Below, in pieces: positions 14,940-24,902 of a stretch of DNA of 64,000 bases (position 1 is its first letter; each line of letters begins with the position of its first letter). This DNA is from JACQAP01 sp035275265 (GTDB lineage: Bacteria; Pseudomonadota; Gammaproteobacteria; Burkholderiales; JACQAP01): NCBI GenBank assembly GCA_035275265.1, contig DATENC010000029.1, forward strand, positions 62,001-126,000, read 5' to 3'. A program made the translations under genes and the position numbers. Below the pieces are notes generated by a model. The model was given only the letters and a program-made list of their open reading frames with translations, did no database searches and was not told the DNA's origin.

Positions 14940-15716
14940 CTACACCCGCCAGCTTTCCAGGAATTCGCGCCAGTGCGCTTCCGTGGATCTCGACAGTGTC
15001 GAGCGCACAAGATCGCACTCATGACGGTATTGCGTTTCGTCGAGCACCCCGCGTATCAACTGGAAACGCTGGAAAACGAGGTAAGTGTTTGCGACGTCGG
15101 TTTCGCAGTAGTGCCTGATCGCCTCGATCCCGCCTGCTTGGTAGGCATCCCACACTTTCGAGCCGTCCATGCCGAGTTTTCCGGGAAGGCCTAGCAGCTG
15201 TGCAATCTGGTCGAGCGGTGCATTGCCACGGCCCTGATACATCCCCAGCACGTCCATTAGGTCGAGATGGCGGCTGTGATAGCGGCTGATATAGTTGTTC
15301 CACTTGAAATCGCGGTCATCCTCGCCCATGTCCCAGAAGCGCGCGGCACGCACACCGTGGATGAGTGCCCGGTAATTCAGTACCGGCAAATCGAAGCCGC
15401 TGCCGTTCCAGGACACCAACTGAGGGGTGTACTTCTCGACGCCATCGAAGAAACGCCGGATCAATTCATGTTCCGGTTCGTCCGCTTCGCCCAACGACCA
15501 GACGCGGAAGGTGTCACGATCGCGCAACGCGCAGGATATCGCCACCACCCGATGCAGATGCAGCGGCAGGAAATCGCTGCCGGTCACTTCGCGTCTGCGA
15601 TCGAATGCCGCCTGCGCCACTTCGGCATCGCTGTCTTGCGGACCATGGCCGTACATGCGCCGCAACCCCTCGATGTCGGGGATGGTTTCGATGTCAAACG
15701 CCAGAACAGGAGTCAT
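14940..15716 (-). CDS. 3'-5' exonuclease, PolB-like (DNA_pol_B_exo2 family)
   Basis: Protein of 258 residues. The DEDD exonuclease motifs are visible: FDIETIPD at the N-terminus, the second in SWNGSGFDLPVL, and the third in IRHYCETDVANTYLVF. It covers only the exonuclease domain with no polymerase domain, matching the single-domain WlaX-like family. A proofreading or DNA repair role is likely but not demonstrated. ATG at 15716 begins directly with the first strand (MTPVLAFDIET). rlmD starts at its stop codon. Confidence 0.85.
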   Translation of the reverse strand: MTPVLAFDIETIPDIEGLRRMYGHGPQDSDAEVAQAAFDRRREVTGSDFLPLHLHRVVAISCALRDRDTFRVWSLGEADEPEHELIRRFFDGVEKYTPQLVSWNGSGFDLPVLNYRALIHGVRAARFWDMGEDDRDFKWNNYISRYHSRHLDLMDVLGMYQGRGNAPLDQIAQLLGLPGKLGMDGSKVWDAYQAGGIEAIRHYCETDVANTYLVFQRFQLIRGVLDETQYRHECDLVRSTLSRSTEAHWREFLESWRV

Positions 15717-15974
15717 GCCGGCCGATCATAAGGGTCCCAAGGCTAATTGGCTTACCGGAATCAACACCTCCCGGCTCCGCATGTCACAGAAACGGGTCAG
15801 GATACCGGAAAGCGCAGCAATCTCTCTACGTGCCACCTTTGAAGCAAGCGCGCGAACCGCCCGTCATCGTGGCCCGCCGCTGGCCAGCGCGGCGCCCGGA
15901 CTGGAGTCGAACATCCGTGAAACTCAGGTGTTAGACTTGCTGTCACAACGAAATCATCAGGCAGAGGAGAGCTC

Positions 15975-17867
15975 GTGAGGTCGCTGGCAGGCCAGGTTCC
16001 GGTATCGCACAACGTCGCGAATGGTCCTGACTACGTCAGGAACCGGAACCTGCTTGAATGGGTCGGCAAAATCGCCCAGCTCACCCGCCCGGACCGCATT
16101 CACTGGTGCGACGGCTCTCAGGCAGAGTACGACGCCTTGTGTCGCCAGTTGGTCGCCGCCGGCACATTTCAAAAACTCAATCCGAAAAAGCGTCCAAACA
16201 GCTATCTGGCGCTTTCCGATCCTTCAGATGTCGCCAGAGTCGAGGACCGCACGTTTATCTGCACCGCCCGCCGGGAAGGCGCCGGCCCGACCAACAACTG
16301 GATGGACCCTGGCGATATGAAGCAAAGGTTGCTCGCGCTATTTGACGGCAGCATGCGCGGACGGACCCTCTATGTTGTGCCGTTCTCGATGGGTCCGCTC
16401 GGTTCACCGATCTCGCACATCGGCGTGCAGCTAACCGATTCCGCGTACGTGGCGGTCAGCATGCGCATCATGACTCGAATGGGCCGCGAAACGATCGAAG
16501 CCCTTGGGCCCGAGGGGAATTTCGTAGCATGCCTGCATTCCGTCGGCATGCCGCTTGCCGCAGGGCAGGAAGACGCTCGCTGGCCTTGCAACAAGGACCA
16601 CAAGTACATCGTGCATTTTCCCGAGGAACAATCGATCGTGTCGTATGGCAGCGGCTACGGAGGCAATGCCCTGCTCGGCAAGAAGTGCTTCGCACTGCGC
16701 ATTGCCTCGTTCATGGGCCGCAAACAGGGTTGGCTGGCCGAGCACATGCTGATCCTCGGGGTAGAGTCGCCCGAGGGCGAAAAGAGTTACGTGGCGGCGG
16801 CGTTTCCAAGCGCATGCGGCAAGACCAACTTCGCGATGATGATTCCTCCGGCGGCATTCAACGGCTGGAAAGTGACCACTGTGGGCGACGACATCGCCTG
16901 GATCAAGCCGGGCGCGGACGGAAGGCTGTATGCCATCAATCCAGAATACGGTTTCTTCGGGGTCGCGCCCGGCACGTCGGAGAAATCCAATCCGAATGCG
17001 ATGACGACGCTGACCCGTAACTGCATCTTCACCAACGTGGCGATGACCCCGGAGGGCGACGTCTGGTGGGAGGGCATGACAGACGAGCCTCCGGCGCAAT
17101 TGACAGACTGGCAGGGCCGTTCCTGGACGCCGGGGTGCGGACGCAAGGCCGCCCATCCGAACGCGCGCTTCACCGTGCCGGCATCACAGTGTCCGTCGAT
17201 GGATCCCGCGTGGGAGAATCCGGAAGGCGTGCCGATTTCCGCGTTCATCTTCGGCGGCCGCCGCGGCACTACCGTCCCGCTGATCACCGAAAGCTTCGAT
17301 TGGACGGAAGGCGTATACATGGCCGCCACGCTCGGCTCGGAGACCACAGCGGCTGCCACCGCGAAGGTCGGCGAGGTGCGCCGTGATCCAATGGCCATGC
17401 TGCCGTTCTGCGGTTATCACATTGGTGATTACTTCGACCATTGGCTAGGATTCGGTCGCGCGCTGAAACATCCGCCCCGGATCTTCTGCGTCAACTGGTT
17501 CAGGAAGGACGGCAACGGCAGGTTTCTCTGGCCAGGATACGGCGAGAACATGCGGGTGTTGAACTGGATCGTAGGTCGTTGCCAGGGGCGAATCGGGGCG
17601 ACCGAAAGCCCTCTGGGCTGGATGCCGCGCAGACAGGACCTGGTGTGGGACGGACTGGGCATCTCGAACGAGGCATTCGGTGAATTGATGTCGCTGGACC
17701 GCGAAGCCTGGACCGAAGAGTTGCGACTGCACGAACAACTCTTCGACAACATACAGGATCGCCTGCCGAAGGAACTCGCCGAGAAACGCGAATTGCTGCT
17801 TGCCCGCCTGCAGCGCGCTCCAGCGCGCTGGACCGTGCCGGCCCCCGCGTCGCACTCCGGAACCTGA
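15975..17867 (+). CDS. pckG: phosphoenolpyruvate carboxykinase (GTP)
   Basis: Protein of 630 residues, normal for the GTP-dependent enzyme. Key motifs are IHWCDGS near residue 43, the kinase-1 loop FPSACGKTN (about residue 277), the metal and substrate region VGDDIAWIKPG, and GFFGVAPGTSEKSNPNA. It converts oxaloacetate and GTP to phosphoenolpyruvate, the first committed step of gluconeogenesis. The start is GTG at 15975, preceded by GCAGAGGAGA. It is monocistronic, with 258 bp of upstream DNA, and ends 6 bp from convergent cysM with no hairpin terminator visible. Confidence 0.96.
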   Translation: MRSLAGQVPVSHNVANGPDYVRNRNLLEWVGKIAQLTRPDRIHWCDGSQAEYDALCRQLVAAGTFQKLNPKKRPNSYLALSDPSDVARVEDRTFICTARREGAGPTNNWMDPGDMKQRLLALFDGSMRGRTLYVVPFSMGPLGSPISHIGVQLTDSAYVAVSMRIMTRMGRETIEALGPEGNFVACLHSVGMPLAAGQEDARWPCNKDHKYIVHFPEEQSIVSYGSGYGGNALLGKKCFALRIASFMGRKQGWLAEHMLILGVESPEGEKSYVAAAFPSACGKTNFAMMIPPAAFNGWKVTTVGDDIAWIKPGADGRLYAINPEYGFFGVAPGTSEKSNPNAMTTLTRNCIFTNVAMTPEGDVWWEGMTDEPPAQLTDWQGRSWTPGCGRKAAHPNARFTVPASQCPSMDPAWENPEGVPISAFIFGGRRGTTVPLITESFDWTEGVYMAATLGSETTAAATAKVGEVRRDPMAMLPFCGYHIGDYFDHWLGFGRALKHPPRIFCVNWFRKDGNGRFLWPGYGENMRVLNWIVGRCQGRIGATESPLGWMPRRQDLVWDGLGISNEAFGELMSLDREAWTEELRLHEQLFDNIQDRLPKELAEKRELLLARLQRAPARWTVPAPASHSGT

Positions 17868-17873
17868 GGCGCC

Positions 17874-18785
17874 CTACTCGGTCGGGAACACGCCGGTCGA
17901 GAGGTAGCGGTCACCGCGATCGCAGACGACGGTCACGATGGTCGCATTCTGCACTTCGCGGGATACCTGTAACGCAGCCCACAATGCGCCGCCCGAGGAA
18001 ATCCCGGCGAATATCCCTTCCTCCCTTGCCAGCCGCCGCGTCATCTCTTCCGAGTCCGCCTGGCTGACTTCGATGACGCGGTCCACGCGATTGCGATCGT
18101 ATATTTTCGGCAAGTAAGCCTCCGGCCACTTACGGATACCGGGAATCTGCGAACCCTCGGTCGGCTGGCAGCCCACAATCAGGATCGCCGGATTCTTTTC
18201 CTTGAAGAAGCGCGAACAGCCCATGATCGTGCCGGTCGTGCCCATGCTGCTGACGAAATGGGTGATCTGGCCGCGGGTGTCGCGCCAGATTTCCGGGCCC
18301 GTGGCCTCGTAGTGCGACAGCGGATTGTCGGGATTGGCGAATTGATCCAGGATCACGCCTTCGCCGCGCACCTGCATCTGCTCGGCAACGTCGCGAGCCG
18401 TTTCCATCCCCCCTTCCCTCGGAGTCAGCACGAACCTGGCGCCAAACGCGGCCATGGTCTGCCGCCGTTCCACCGAGAGATGCTCAGGCATGACCAAAAC
18501 CATGCGGTAACCGCGCATCGCCGCAACCATTGCCAGCGCAATGCCAGTGTTGCCGCTGGTCGGTTCGATCAACGTGTCACCCGGCTTGATCTGCCCGCGT
18601 TCTTCCGCGCGCCGGATCATGGAAAGCGCGGGACGATCCTTAACCGATCCGGCGGGATTGTTGCCCTCGAGCTTTGCGAGCACGACGTTGCTGGTCTTGC
18701 CGGGGATGCGCTTCAGGCGTACCAGCGGCGTGTTGCCCACGAAGTCATCGAGGGTTTGATAGGTACTGACGGGATTGCGATCCAT
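17874..18785 (-). CDS. cysM: cysteine synthase B (O-acetylserine sulfhydrylase)
   Basis: Protein of 303 residues. The PLP lysine is K49 in NPAGSVKDRPA, the phosphate loop is EPTSGNTGIALAM, and SSMGTTGTIMG and GISSGGALWAAL complete the cofactor site. It makes cysteine from O-acetylserine and sulfide, or S-sulfocysteine from thiosulfate. ATG at 18785 (MDRNPVSTYQTLDDFVGNTPLV) is the standard start. It is the last of the long minus-strand run that begins at gyrA, 61 bp after hldD. Confidence 0.94.
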   Translation of the reverse strand: MDRNPVSTYQTLDDFVGNTPLVRLKRIPGKTSNVVLAKLEGNNPAGSVKDRPALSMIRRAEERGQIKPGDTLIEPTSGNTGIALAMVAAMRGYRMVLVMPEHLSVERRQTMAAFGARFVLTPREGGMETARDVAEQMQVRGEGVILDQFANPDNPLSHYEATGPEIWRDTRGQITHFVSSMGTTGTIMGCSRFFKEKNPAILIVGCQPTEGSQIPGIRKWPEAYLPKIYDRNRVDRVIEVSQADSEEMTRRLAREEGIFAGISSGGALWAALQVSREVQNATIVTVVCDRGDRYLSTGVFPTE

Positions 18786-18846
18786 GGAAATATGATACTC
18801 GCGCGGCCGCGGTAGCGGAGAAGTCCGTGACGACCGCTTGATATCT

Positions 18847-19845
18847 CTAGCGCGCGGCGTCGAGCAACCACTCGACGTAGCGCGTGACACCCGTTTCGAC
18901 GTCAAAAAACGGTGCGGCGTATCCGGAGCCGCGCAGTTGCGCGAGGTCCGCCTGGGTGTAGCTCTGGTATTTTTCCCTGAGGCCGGCGGGAAAGGATACG
19001 TACTCGATCATTCCCTGCGACCTGAGTTCTGCAAGACCGAGCGGGTCTTTGTTTTCAGCAAGACGCACCGCGTTGATGGTCGCGACCGCGACCTCGTTAA
19101 ACGTCTGCGAAGCGCCGCTACCGCAATTGAAAATCCCCGTCTTTTTGGGGTGGTCGAGGAAGTACAGATTTATCTTCACCACGTCCTCGACCGAGATGAA
19201 ATCGCGCCGCTGCTCGCCTGCCGCGTACCCGCCACTTCCCTCGAACAGTTTCACCTTTCCGGTTTCCCGGAACTGGTTGAAGCAATGGAATGCGACGGAA
19301 GCCATGCGTTCCTTGTGCGCTTCCCGAGGGCCATAGACGTTGAAGTAGCGCAGCCCAACCACCTGCGCCGTATTGTCTTCCCAGCGCCGACGCACCATCT
19401 GGTCAAACAGAAACTTGGAATAGCCGTATACGTTCAGCGGCCTTTCATTTTCCTTGCCTTCCTTGAATACCGGTCCCAATCCGTAAACGGATGCCGACGA
19501 AGCATAAATCAGCGGCACGGATTCGGCGTGACAGTACGCGAGCAAGTCCGCCGAATAACGGAAATTGTTCTCCATCATGTAGCGTCCGTCGGTCTGCATC
19601 GTGTCCGAACAAGCACCCTGATGCAGGATGGCCGCAATATCCCCGTCAAAGGATCCGGCATCGAGCGCCGTACGGAAGTGCTCTTTGTCCAGGTAGTCGG
19701 CGATCTCGCAATCTACAAGGTTGCCGACCTTGTCAGCACGCGTGAGGTTGTCCACCGCGAGAATGCCGGTCTCGCCGCGCGCGTTCAGCGCCTTGACAAT
19801 ATTCGAGCCGATAAAACCAGCTGCTCCAGTTACAACGATCTGCAT
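18847..19845 (-). CDS. rfaD: ADP-L-glycero-D-manno-heptose 6-epimerase
   Basis: Protein of 332 residues, an extended short-chain dehydrogenase. The NADP-binding start is VVTGAAGFIGSNIVKAL; catalytic Ser, Tyr and Lys lie in YASSASVYG and NVYGYSKFLFDQ. HQGACSDTMQTDG is specific to the epimerase. It gives the heptose donor for the LPS inner core, following the kinase encoded just upstream. ATG at 19845 starts the first strand (MQIVVTG); the longer frame is spurious. Confidence 0.95.
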   Translation of the reverse strand: MQIVVTGAAGFIGSNIVKALNARGETGILAVDNLTRADKVGNLVDCEIADYLDKEHFRTALDAGSFDGDIAAILHQGACSDTMQTDGRYMMENNFRYSADLLAYCHAESVPLIYASSASVYGLGPVFKEGKENERPLNVYGYSKFLFDQMVRRRWEDNTAQVVGLRYFNVYGPREAHKERMASVAFHCFNQFRETGKVKLFEGSGGYAAGEQRRDFISVEDVVKINLYFLDHPKKTGIFNCGSGASQTFNEVAVATINAVRLAENKDPLGLAELRSQGMIEYVSFPAGLREKYQSYTQADLAQLRGSGYAAPFFDVETGVTRYVEWLLDAAR

Positions 19846-19954
19846 GCAAACAATCCCAATATGCCAAGGATGCGCCATGAAGAATGAGCAAGGCACTCCA
19901 AGAGTCCGGCGACGCCCGCGGAATCCACGCAGTTCATCCTTTTGTCCGTCGCCT

Positions 19955-20887
19955 TCATTCCTGGTCTTCGAATAATTCTTCCGGGTGTACCACCGCCGTT
20001 CCGAGCTTGCCCACGACGATTCCGGCGGCCCTGTTCGCGAACTGCACGGCCTCCGCGAATCCGGCGCCGGCCGCAAGCATCACGCCGAGAACGGCAATGA
20101 CGGTATCTCCAGCGCCGCTTACATCGTACACTTCGCGCGCCAACGCAGGCACATGCAGCCTCTGCTGATCGCGATACAGGCTCATACCTTCCTCGCTGCG
20201 GGTGACCAACAGCGCATCCAGCCCCAGGTCGCGACGCATTTTCTGCGCTCGTTCTGTGAGATCGTCTTCGCTTTTCCAGCGTCCCGCCACTTCGCGGAAT
20301 TCTGAACGGTTGGGCGTGAGCAGCGTTGCACCGCGATAACGCGTGTAATCGTCACCCTTCGGATCGACCAGCACCGGCTTTCCAGCGGCACGCGCCATTT
20401 CGATCATTCTCTCGATGTGCTTGAGCCCGCCTTTGCCATAATCGGAGAGGATCACAACGTCCGCCTTCGGCAGCCGCGCCTCAAAATCGGCGAGCTTGGA
20501 CATCAGCACTTCATGCCCGGGTTCGGTTTCGAAATCGACGCGCAGCAATTGCTGCTGGCGCCCTATGACGCGCAACTTGATTGTGGTAGCGAGCCCGGGA
20601 TCGCGATGCATCTGCGCGGTAATGCCCTCGGACTCGAGCAGGCGTTGAAGACATTCGCCGGCTTCGTCCTGGCCGACCACCGAAAGTAGCGACGCCTGCC
20701 CGCCGACTGCAACAATGTTGCGCGCAACGTTGGCTGCGCCGCCAAGGCGCTCTTCGGTGTGCCCCACTTTCACCACCGGCACCGGCGCCTCTGGTGAGAT
20801 CCGGCTCACTTCTCCGAACCAGTAGCGGTCGAGCATCACATCCCCGACCACCAGTACCCGCGCTTTCGTTAACGCCTCTCGCCTCAC
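19955..20887 (-). CDS. rfaE1: D-glycero-beta-D-manno-heptose-7-phosphate kinase
   Basis: Protein of 310 residues of the PfkB sugar kinase family, with GGAANVARNIVAVGG and the C-terminal anion hole DVSGAGDTVIAVL. Only the kinase half of E. coli HldE is present (about 477 residues there), so the adenylyltransferase (RfaE2) must be encoded elsewhere. The GTG start at 20887 lies inside a short repeat of GGCG(T/A)GAGG type that may have reshaped the N-terminus. It sits between ugd and rfaD, consistent with an envelope sugar group. Confidence 0.92.
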   Translation of the reverse strand: MRREALTKARVLVVGDVMLDRYWFGEVSRISPEAPVPVVKVGHTEERLGGAANVARNIVAVGGQASLLSVVGQDEAGECLQRLLESEGITAQMHRDPGLATTIKLRVIGRQQQLLRVDFETEPGHEVLMSKLADFEARLPKADVVILSDYGKGGLKHIERMIEMARAAGKPVLVDPKGDDYTRYRGATLLTPNRSEFREVAGRWKSEDDLTERAQKMRRDLGLDALLVTRSEEGMSLYRDQQRLHVPALAREVYDVSGAGDTVIAVLGVMLAAGAGFAEAVQFANRAAGIVVGKLGTAVVHPEELFEDQE

Positions 20888-20902
20888 GCCTCGCGCCTTC
20901 GT

Positions 20903-22225
20903 CTATGGTCTACCTACGGAGAAATACTCGAATCCCGCTTCCCGAATCAGGTCCGGATCGTACAGATTGCGTCCGTCAAAAATAATTGGGGCCTTGAGGC
21001 GCTGCTTCATGTCGTCGAAGTCAGGGCTGCGAAATTCCTTCCATTCGGTGACGATGATCAGGGCGTCCGCACCATCGAGCGCCGCCGTCGTGGACGGCGC
21101 GAAATGAACTGCCGCTTCCTTTGTAAAGACCTTTTTCGCCTCCTTCAGCGCGACCGGATCATAGACGCTAACGCTCGCGCCGCGGGCGAGCAGGCCATTG
21201 ATCACCACGCGGCTTGGTGCTTCGCGCATATCATCGGTGTTCGGCTTGAAAGACAGCCCCCACAGGGCGAATCTGCGGCCATCCAGATGTTCGCCGAAAC
21301 GCAGGCGCACCTTCTCGAGAATGCGCTGCTTTTGCGTGCGGTTCACCTTTTCCACCGCATCCACGATGGTCATTTGCATGCCGTACTCGCCGGCGGTGTG
21401 TTGCAGCGCCTGGATGTCCTTGGGGAAGCACGATCCCCCGTAGCCCACCCCGGCATAGAGGAAGTGATAACCGATTCGCTGGTCGGAGCCGATCCCGTGG
21501 CGCACCGCCTCGATGTTTGCGCCGAGCTTTTCCGCAAGATTGGCCAACTCGTTCATGAAGGAAATGCGGGTGGCGAGCATTGCGTTGGCAGCGTACTTGA
21601 CCAGTTCCGCCGACCTCGGGTCCATGACCATTAGCCGGTCGTGATTGCGCAGGATCGGTGCGTAAAGCTGTCGCATGATCTGCGTCGCGCGCTCTTCGCT
21701 ACTGCCGACCACGATGCGGTCCGGACGCATGAAATCGCTGACTGCCGCACCTTCCTTGAGGAACTCGGGGTTGGACACCACTCCGAACGGTAGCTTGATG
21801 CCGCGGGTCTTCAATTCCTCCTCGATCACCGCACGAACTCTCTCCGCGGTACCCACCGGTACCGTGGACTTGTTCACCACCACGCGGTAGCCGTCCATGA
21901 AGCGGCCGATGCTACGGGCGGCGCCAAGCACGTAGCTCAGGTCGGCCGAGCCGTCCTGGTCGGCCGGCGTGCCCACGGCAATGAACTGCAGGGTGCCGTG
22001 CGCGACGCTTTCGTTTACATCGGTGGTAAAGCGCAACCGACCGGCCGCGGCGTTGTGTCTGACCAGTTGCTCCAATCCAGGCTCGTAGATCGGAATGCCG
22101 CCGGCGTTGAGCGTCGCGACCTTGTGCTCGTCGAGGTCGAGACAGACTACGTCGTTGCCAAGATCGGCAAAACAGGCGCCCGACACGAGCCCGACGTATC
22201 CGCTGCCGATGATGGTGATCTTCAT
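20903..22225 (-). CDS. ugd: UDP-glucose 6-dehydrogenase
   Basis: Protein of 440 residues. The NAD-binding start is ITIIGSGYVGLVSGACFA, and the catalytic Cys is C266 in GYGGSCFPKD. SFKPNTDDMREAPS marks the UDP-binding domain. It oxidises UDP-glucose to UDP-glucuronate for exopolysaccharide or LPS. ATG at 22225 overlaps the pyrF stop by 4 bp; the heptose kinase follows 15 bp later. Confidence 0.95.
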   Translation of the reverse strand: MKITIIGSGYVGLVSGACFADLGNDVVCLDLDEHKVATLNAGGIPIYEPGLEQLVRHNAAAGRLRFTTDVNESVAHGTLQFIAVGTPADQDGSADLSYVLGAARSIGRFMDGYRVVVNKSTVPVGTAERVRAVIEEELKTRGIKLPFGVVSNPEFLKEGAAVSDFMRPDRIVVGSSEERATQIMRQLYAPILRNHDRLMVMDPRSAELVKYAANAMLATRISFMNELANLAEKLGANIEAVRHGIGSDQRIGYHFLYAGVGYGGSCFPKDIQALQHTAGEYGMQMTIVDAVEKVNRTQKQRILEKVRLRFGEHLDGRRFALWGLSFKPNTDDMREAPSRVVINGLLARGASVSVYDPVALKEAKKVFTKEAAVHFAPSTTAALDGADALIIVTEWKEFRSPDFDDMKQRLKAPIIFDGRNLYDPDLIREAGFEYFSVGRP

Positions 22226-22935
22226 TTGCCGTTCTCCACTGTGGCCGTTTCCGAGTTGATGCGTGTCAGCACTTCAAGCGGCTGCGCGGCCCGGGTCACA
22301 GGCCGCCCGATGACCAGATAACTCGAACCACCCTCGAGCGCCTGGCGCGGAGTCATGACTCGCTTCTGGTCTCCCGCGGAGTCTTCAGGCAGGCGGATTC
22401 CTGGCGTAACGCGCAGGAATGCCTCGCCCAGTTGCTCGCGGATGGCGCCAGCTTCGTGTGCGGCACACACCGTCCCATCGAGGCCGCACGCTCTTGCCAG
22501 GGCGGCAAGACGCAGCGCCTGGTCGAGCGGCGTGGCATCGATCCCCACCTCGTGCAAATCCTTCTCCGCCATGCTGGTCAATACGGTCACGGCGACCAAC
22601 CGCGGCCGCCCGGGCGCGGTCCCGACCGCATCGCGCGCCGCCTGCATCATCGCGCGCCCACCGAGCGCGTGCACGTTCAGCATCCATATGCCCAGACTGG
22701 CCGCCGCCTTGCATGCCTGCGCCACGGTGTTCGGAATGTCATGAAATTTCAGGTCGAGGAAGATATCGAAGCCGCGTTTCGCAAGCATTTCAACGAACTC
22801 CGGCCCTGCCGCAGTGAACAGCTCCTTGCCGACCTTCAGCCGGCAGGCGGAGGGCTCGAGGCGATCCACCAAAGTCGTTGCAGATCTCGCGTCCGGATAG
22901 TCGAGCGCGACGATGATCCGGGAACCGGTTGTCAC
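22222..22935 (-). CDS. pyrF: orotidine 5'-phosphate decarboxylase
   Basis: Protein of 237 residues. The catalytic motif DLKFHDIPNTVAQA and the phosphate-binding end YLVIGRPVTRA are typical of the E. coli-type enzyme. It makes UMP in pyrimidine synthesis. The start is GTG at 22935, overlapping the lapB stop (GTGA); the longer frame adds residues not seen in the family. Confidence 0.93.
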   Translation of the reverse strand: MTTGSRIIVALDYPDARSATTLVDRLEPSACRLKVGKELFTAAGPEFVEMLAKRGFDIFLDLKFHDIPNTVAQACKAAASLGIWMLNVHALGGRAMMQAARDAVGTAPGRPRLVAVTVLTSMAEKDLHEVGIDATPLDQALRLAALARACGLDGTVCAAHEAGAIREQLGEAFLRVTPGIRLPEDSAGDQKRVMTPRQALEGGSSYLVIGRPVTRAAQPLEVLTRINSETATVENGK

Positions 22936-24107
22936 GAAGCCAGCTCCCGCTCCTCGGTGCGTCTCGGTGAGTAAGTCTCCCAACCGTTGCAGGCCGGGCA
23001 GTGCCAGTAAAACTGTCGCGCCTTGAAACCGCAGGTATCACAGCGATAGAGCGCGAGACTTCGGGTGTGCTGGTGCACCAGATTCTTGATCAGCTGCAGA
23101 TCCTGGCGGCGCTCGACGGGCACCTCCAGAAGTTGGGCTTCGAGCAGTTTGTCCAGCCCCAACAACGTGGGATTGCGCGCCAGTTCGTCGCGTACCAAGC
23201 GGTAAGCCGAATCCGCGCCGCGGTGCTCCAGCTCGCCCTGAAAGATGGCGTTGAGCATATCAAGAGAAGGGTAACTGCCAAGGTATCCGCGCAGCAATTG
23301 TAGTCCTTCGTCTTCCCGGCCTAGGCTGCGATAGGCAAGCAACAGCTTGTCGGCGACCAAAGAGAGATAAGCGGGATTCTGCCCCTCGATGCGTTTCCAG
23401 GCTTCGATCGCACGATCGTGACTATGCTGGCTCAGCTCGATGTCGCCCAGCAGGATGTTTACGCGGGCGCACTTGCGGTTGACGTTGAGCGCCTCTCGCA
23501 GATATTCGCGCGCGGCGTCCCAGCGTGAATGGGTCATCTCCACGACCGCGAGCTCACAATAGAAATTGGCGATATCCACGGCGCTGGACTGGCCGACAAC
23601 CGCATCCATCCTGCGCGACGCCTCGATCGCTTTTTTCCAGTCCTTCTCCTGCTCGAAGATCTCGAGCAGGAATTTCAATCCTTGCTGTTCGTACTGCGTG
23701 CCATGCAACTTTCCGAACAGTTCTTCGGCGCGATCCAACAAACCGGCTTTCAGAAAGTCCTGCGCCAGTTCGTAAAGCGCAGTGAGCTTCTGTTCCGGCG
23801 CCAGATCGGGCCTGCCGAGCAGGTTCTCGTGCATGCGGATCGCTCTCTCGACTTCGCCGCGCCGCCGGAACAGGCTGCCCAGCGCAAAATGCAGTTCGAT
23901 GGTCTGCGGATCCACCTTCACGACTTCGATAAAGGCTTCGATCGCCTTGTCCGGCTGCTCGTTGAGAAGGAAGTTCAGGCCCTTGAAGTAGGAAAGGGGG
24001 AGCGCGCGCGATTCGGACACCAACTGCTTGATGTCAATCCGCGCCGCCATCCAGCCGAGCGCGAAGAACAGCGGAAATCCAAGCAGCCACCAGAGCTCAA
24101 ATTCCAT
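22932..24107 (-). CDS. lapB: LPS assembly protein LapB (YciM)
   Basis: Protein of 391 residues. One N-terminal membrane helix (WWLLGFPLFFALGWMAA, residues 5-21) is followed by TPR repeats and a C-terminal rubredoxin-like zinc site with CDTCG and CPACNGW. LapB acts at the inner membrane with FtsH to control LpxC levels and so LPS synthesis. ATG at 24107 (MEFELWWLLG) is the conserved start. lapA lies 126 bp upstream and pyrF overlaps downstream. Confidence 0.94.
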   Translation of the reverse strand: MEFELWWLLGFPLFFALGWMAARIDIKQLVSESRALPLSYFKGLNFLLNEQPDKAIEAFIEVVKVDPQTIELHFALGSLFRRRGEVERAIRMHENLLGRPDLAPEQKLTALYELAQDFLKAGLLDRAEELFGKLHGTQYEQQGLKFLLEIFEQEKDWKKAIEASRRMDAVVGQSSAVDIANFYCELAVVEMTHSRWDAAREYLREALNVNRKCARVNILLGDIELSQHSHDRAIEAWKRIEGQNPAYLSLVADKLLLAYRSLGREDEGLQLLRGYLGSYPSLDMLNAIFQGELEHRGADSAYRLVRDELARNPTLLGLDKLLEAQLLEVPVERRQDLQLIKNLVHQHTRSLALYRCDTCGFKARQFYWHCPACNGWETYSPRRTEERELAS

Positions 24108-24233
24108 GGTCCAGGTCAGCCCAAAGCGTCGATGCCGGTGATCGCGGACATCGGGGGTGCTGCACACTCGCTTGAAGGCGTATTGCGTCGCATGCAAGAG
24201 ATAGGGGTCGGAAAACTGGGGGTCGGCATTCGG

Positions 24234-24503
24234 CTAACGGACGTCTTCTGGTGTAGCCGGCTTCGCCCGCGCCTCTTTGCGCAACTGGAGAATTTCGCGA
24301 CGCTGCCTGTAGACATGAGTCAGACAGGCAATCACACCTGCCACCGCACCGACGGCGAAAAAAACCAGTACCACCATCGCCAACGGTGCTTCCCACTGGC
24401 TGCCAAGATAAAAACGCACCTTCACCGGGTCGGTGTTCTTCAGCGCAAACCCAAAGAGCAGCAGGAACAGAAAGATCCGCAAAGCCCAGGAGAAATAGCG
24501 CAT
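24234..24503 (-). CDS. lapA: LapA-domain inner-membrane protein
   Basis: Protein of 89 residues with two membrane helices (IFLFLLLFGFALKN and LAMVVLVFFAVGAVAGVIACL) and a charged coiled-coil tail rich in Arg and Glu. It matches the LapA (DUF1049) family, partner of LapB in LPS assembly. ATG at 24503 is preferred over the TTG codon directly before it. It lies between ihfB and lapB, as in other proteobacteria. Confidence 0.9.
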   Translation of the reverse strand: MRYFSWALRIFLFLLLFGFALKNTDPVKVRFYLGSQWEAPLAMVVLVFFAVGAVAGVIACLTHVYRQRREILQLRKEARAKPATPEDVR

Positions 24504-24606
24504 CAACTGTCCCGGGAAAGCAGGTGGCGAGTGTCAGACGAAAAAAAACGGCACGATCCTGCGACAATGCCGCTTGCCTCGTGGCGCAGGTCGAACACGC
24601 CGCCGC

Positions 24607-24894
24607 CTATGGGCTCTTGAAATCCACGCGTTCGCGCAGTTCCTTGCCCGCCTTGAAATGCGGCACATACTTGGCCGGCACATGAACCTTGTCGCCCGAT
24701 TTCGGATTGCGGCCCACGCGCGGGGGACGGTAATTCAAACCAAAACTGCCGAATCCGCGAATTTCGATGCGATGTCCCTGCGCAAGGCTTTTGGCCATTG
24801 CGTCCAGGATCATCTTCACCGCAAGCTCGGCGTCGCTCGCGACCAACTGGGGAAAGTGCGCCGCCAGCTTGGCTATCAGCTCCGACTTGGTCAT
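24607..24894 (-). CDS. ihfB: integration host factor subunit beta
   Basis: Protein of 95 residues of the HU/IHF family. The opening MTKSELIAKLAAHFPQL, the beta-arm with RNPKSGDKVHVPAKYVPHFK, and the full length match IHF-beta. It pairs with IHF-alpha to bend DNA. It starts 8 bp after rpsA, the classical neighbour. Confidence 0.97.
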   Translation of the reverse strand: MTKSELIAKLAAHFPQLVASDAELAVKMILDAMAKSLAQGHRIEIRGFGSFGLNYRPPRVGRNPKSGDKVHVPAKYVPHFKAGKELRERVDFKSP

Positions 24895-24902
24895 GGCGCG
24901 TC

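Noticed and set aside
23529..24620. Plus-strand open frame of 363 codons
   Set aside because: Antisense to lapB and lapA, with His/Arg/Gln-rich composition and no recognisable motif.
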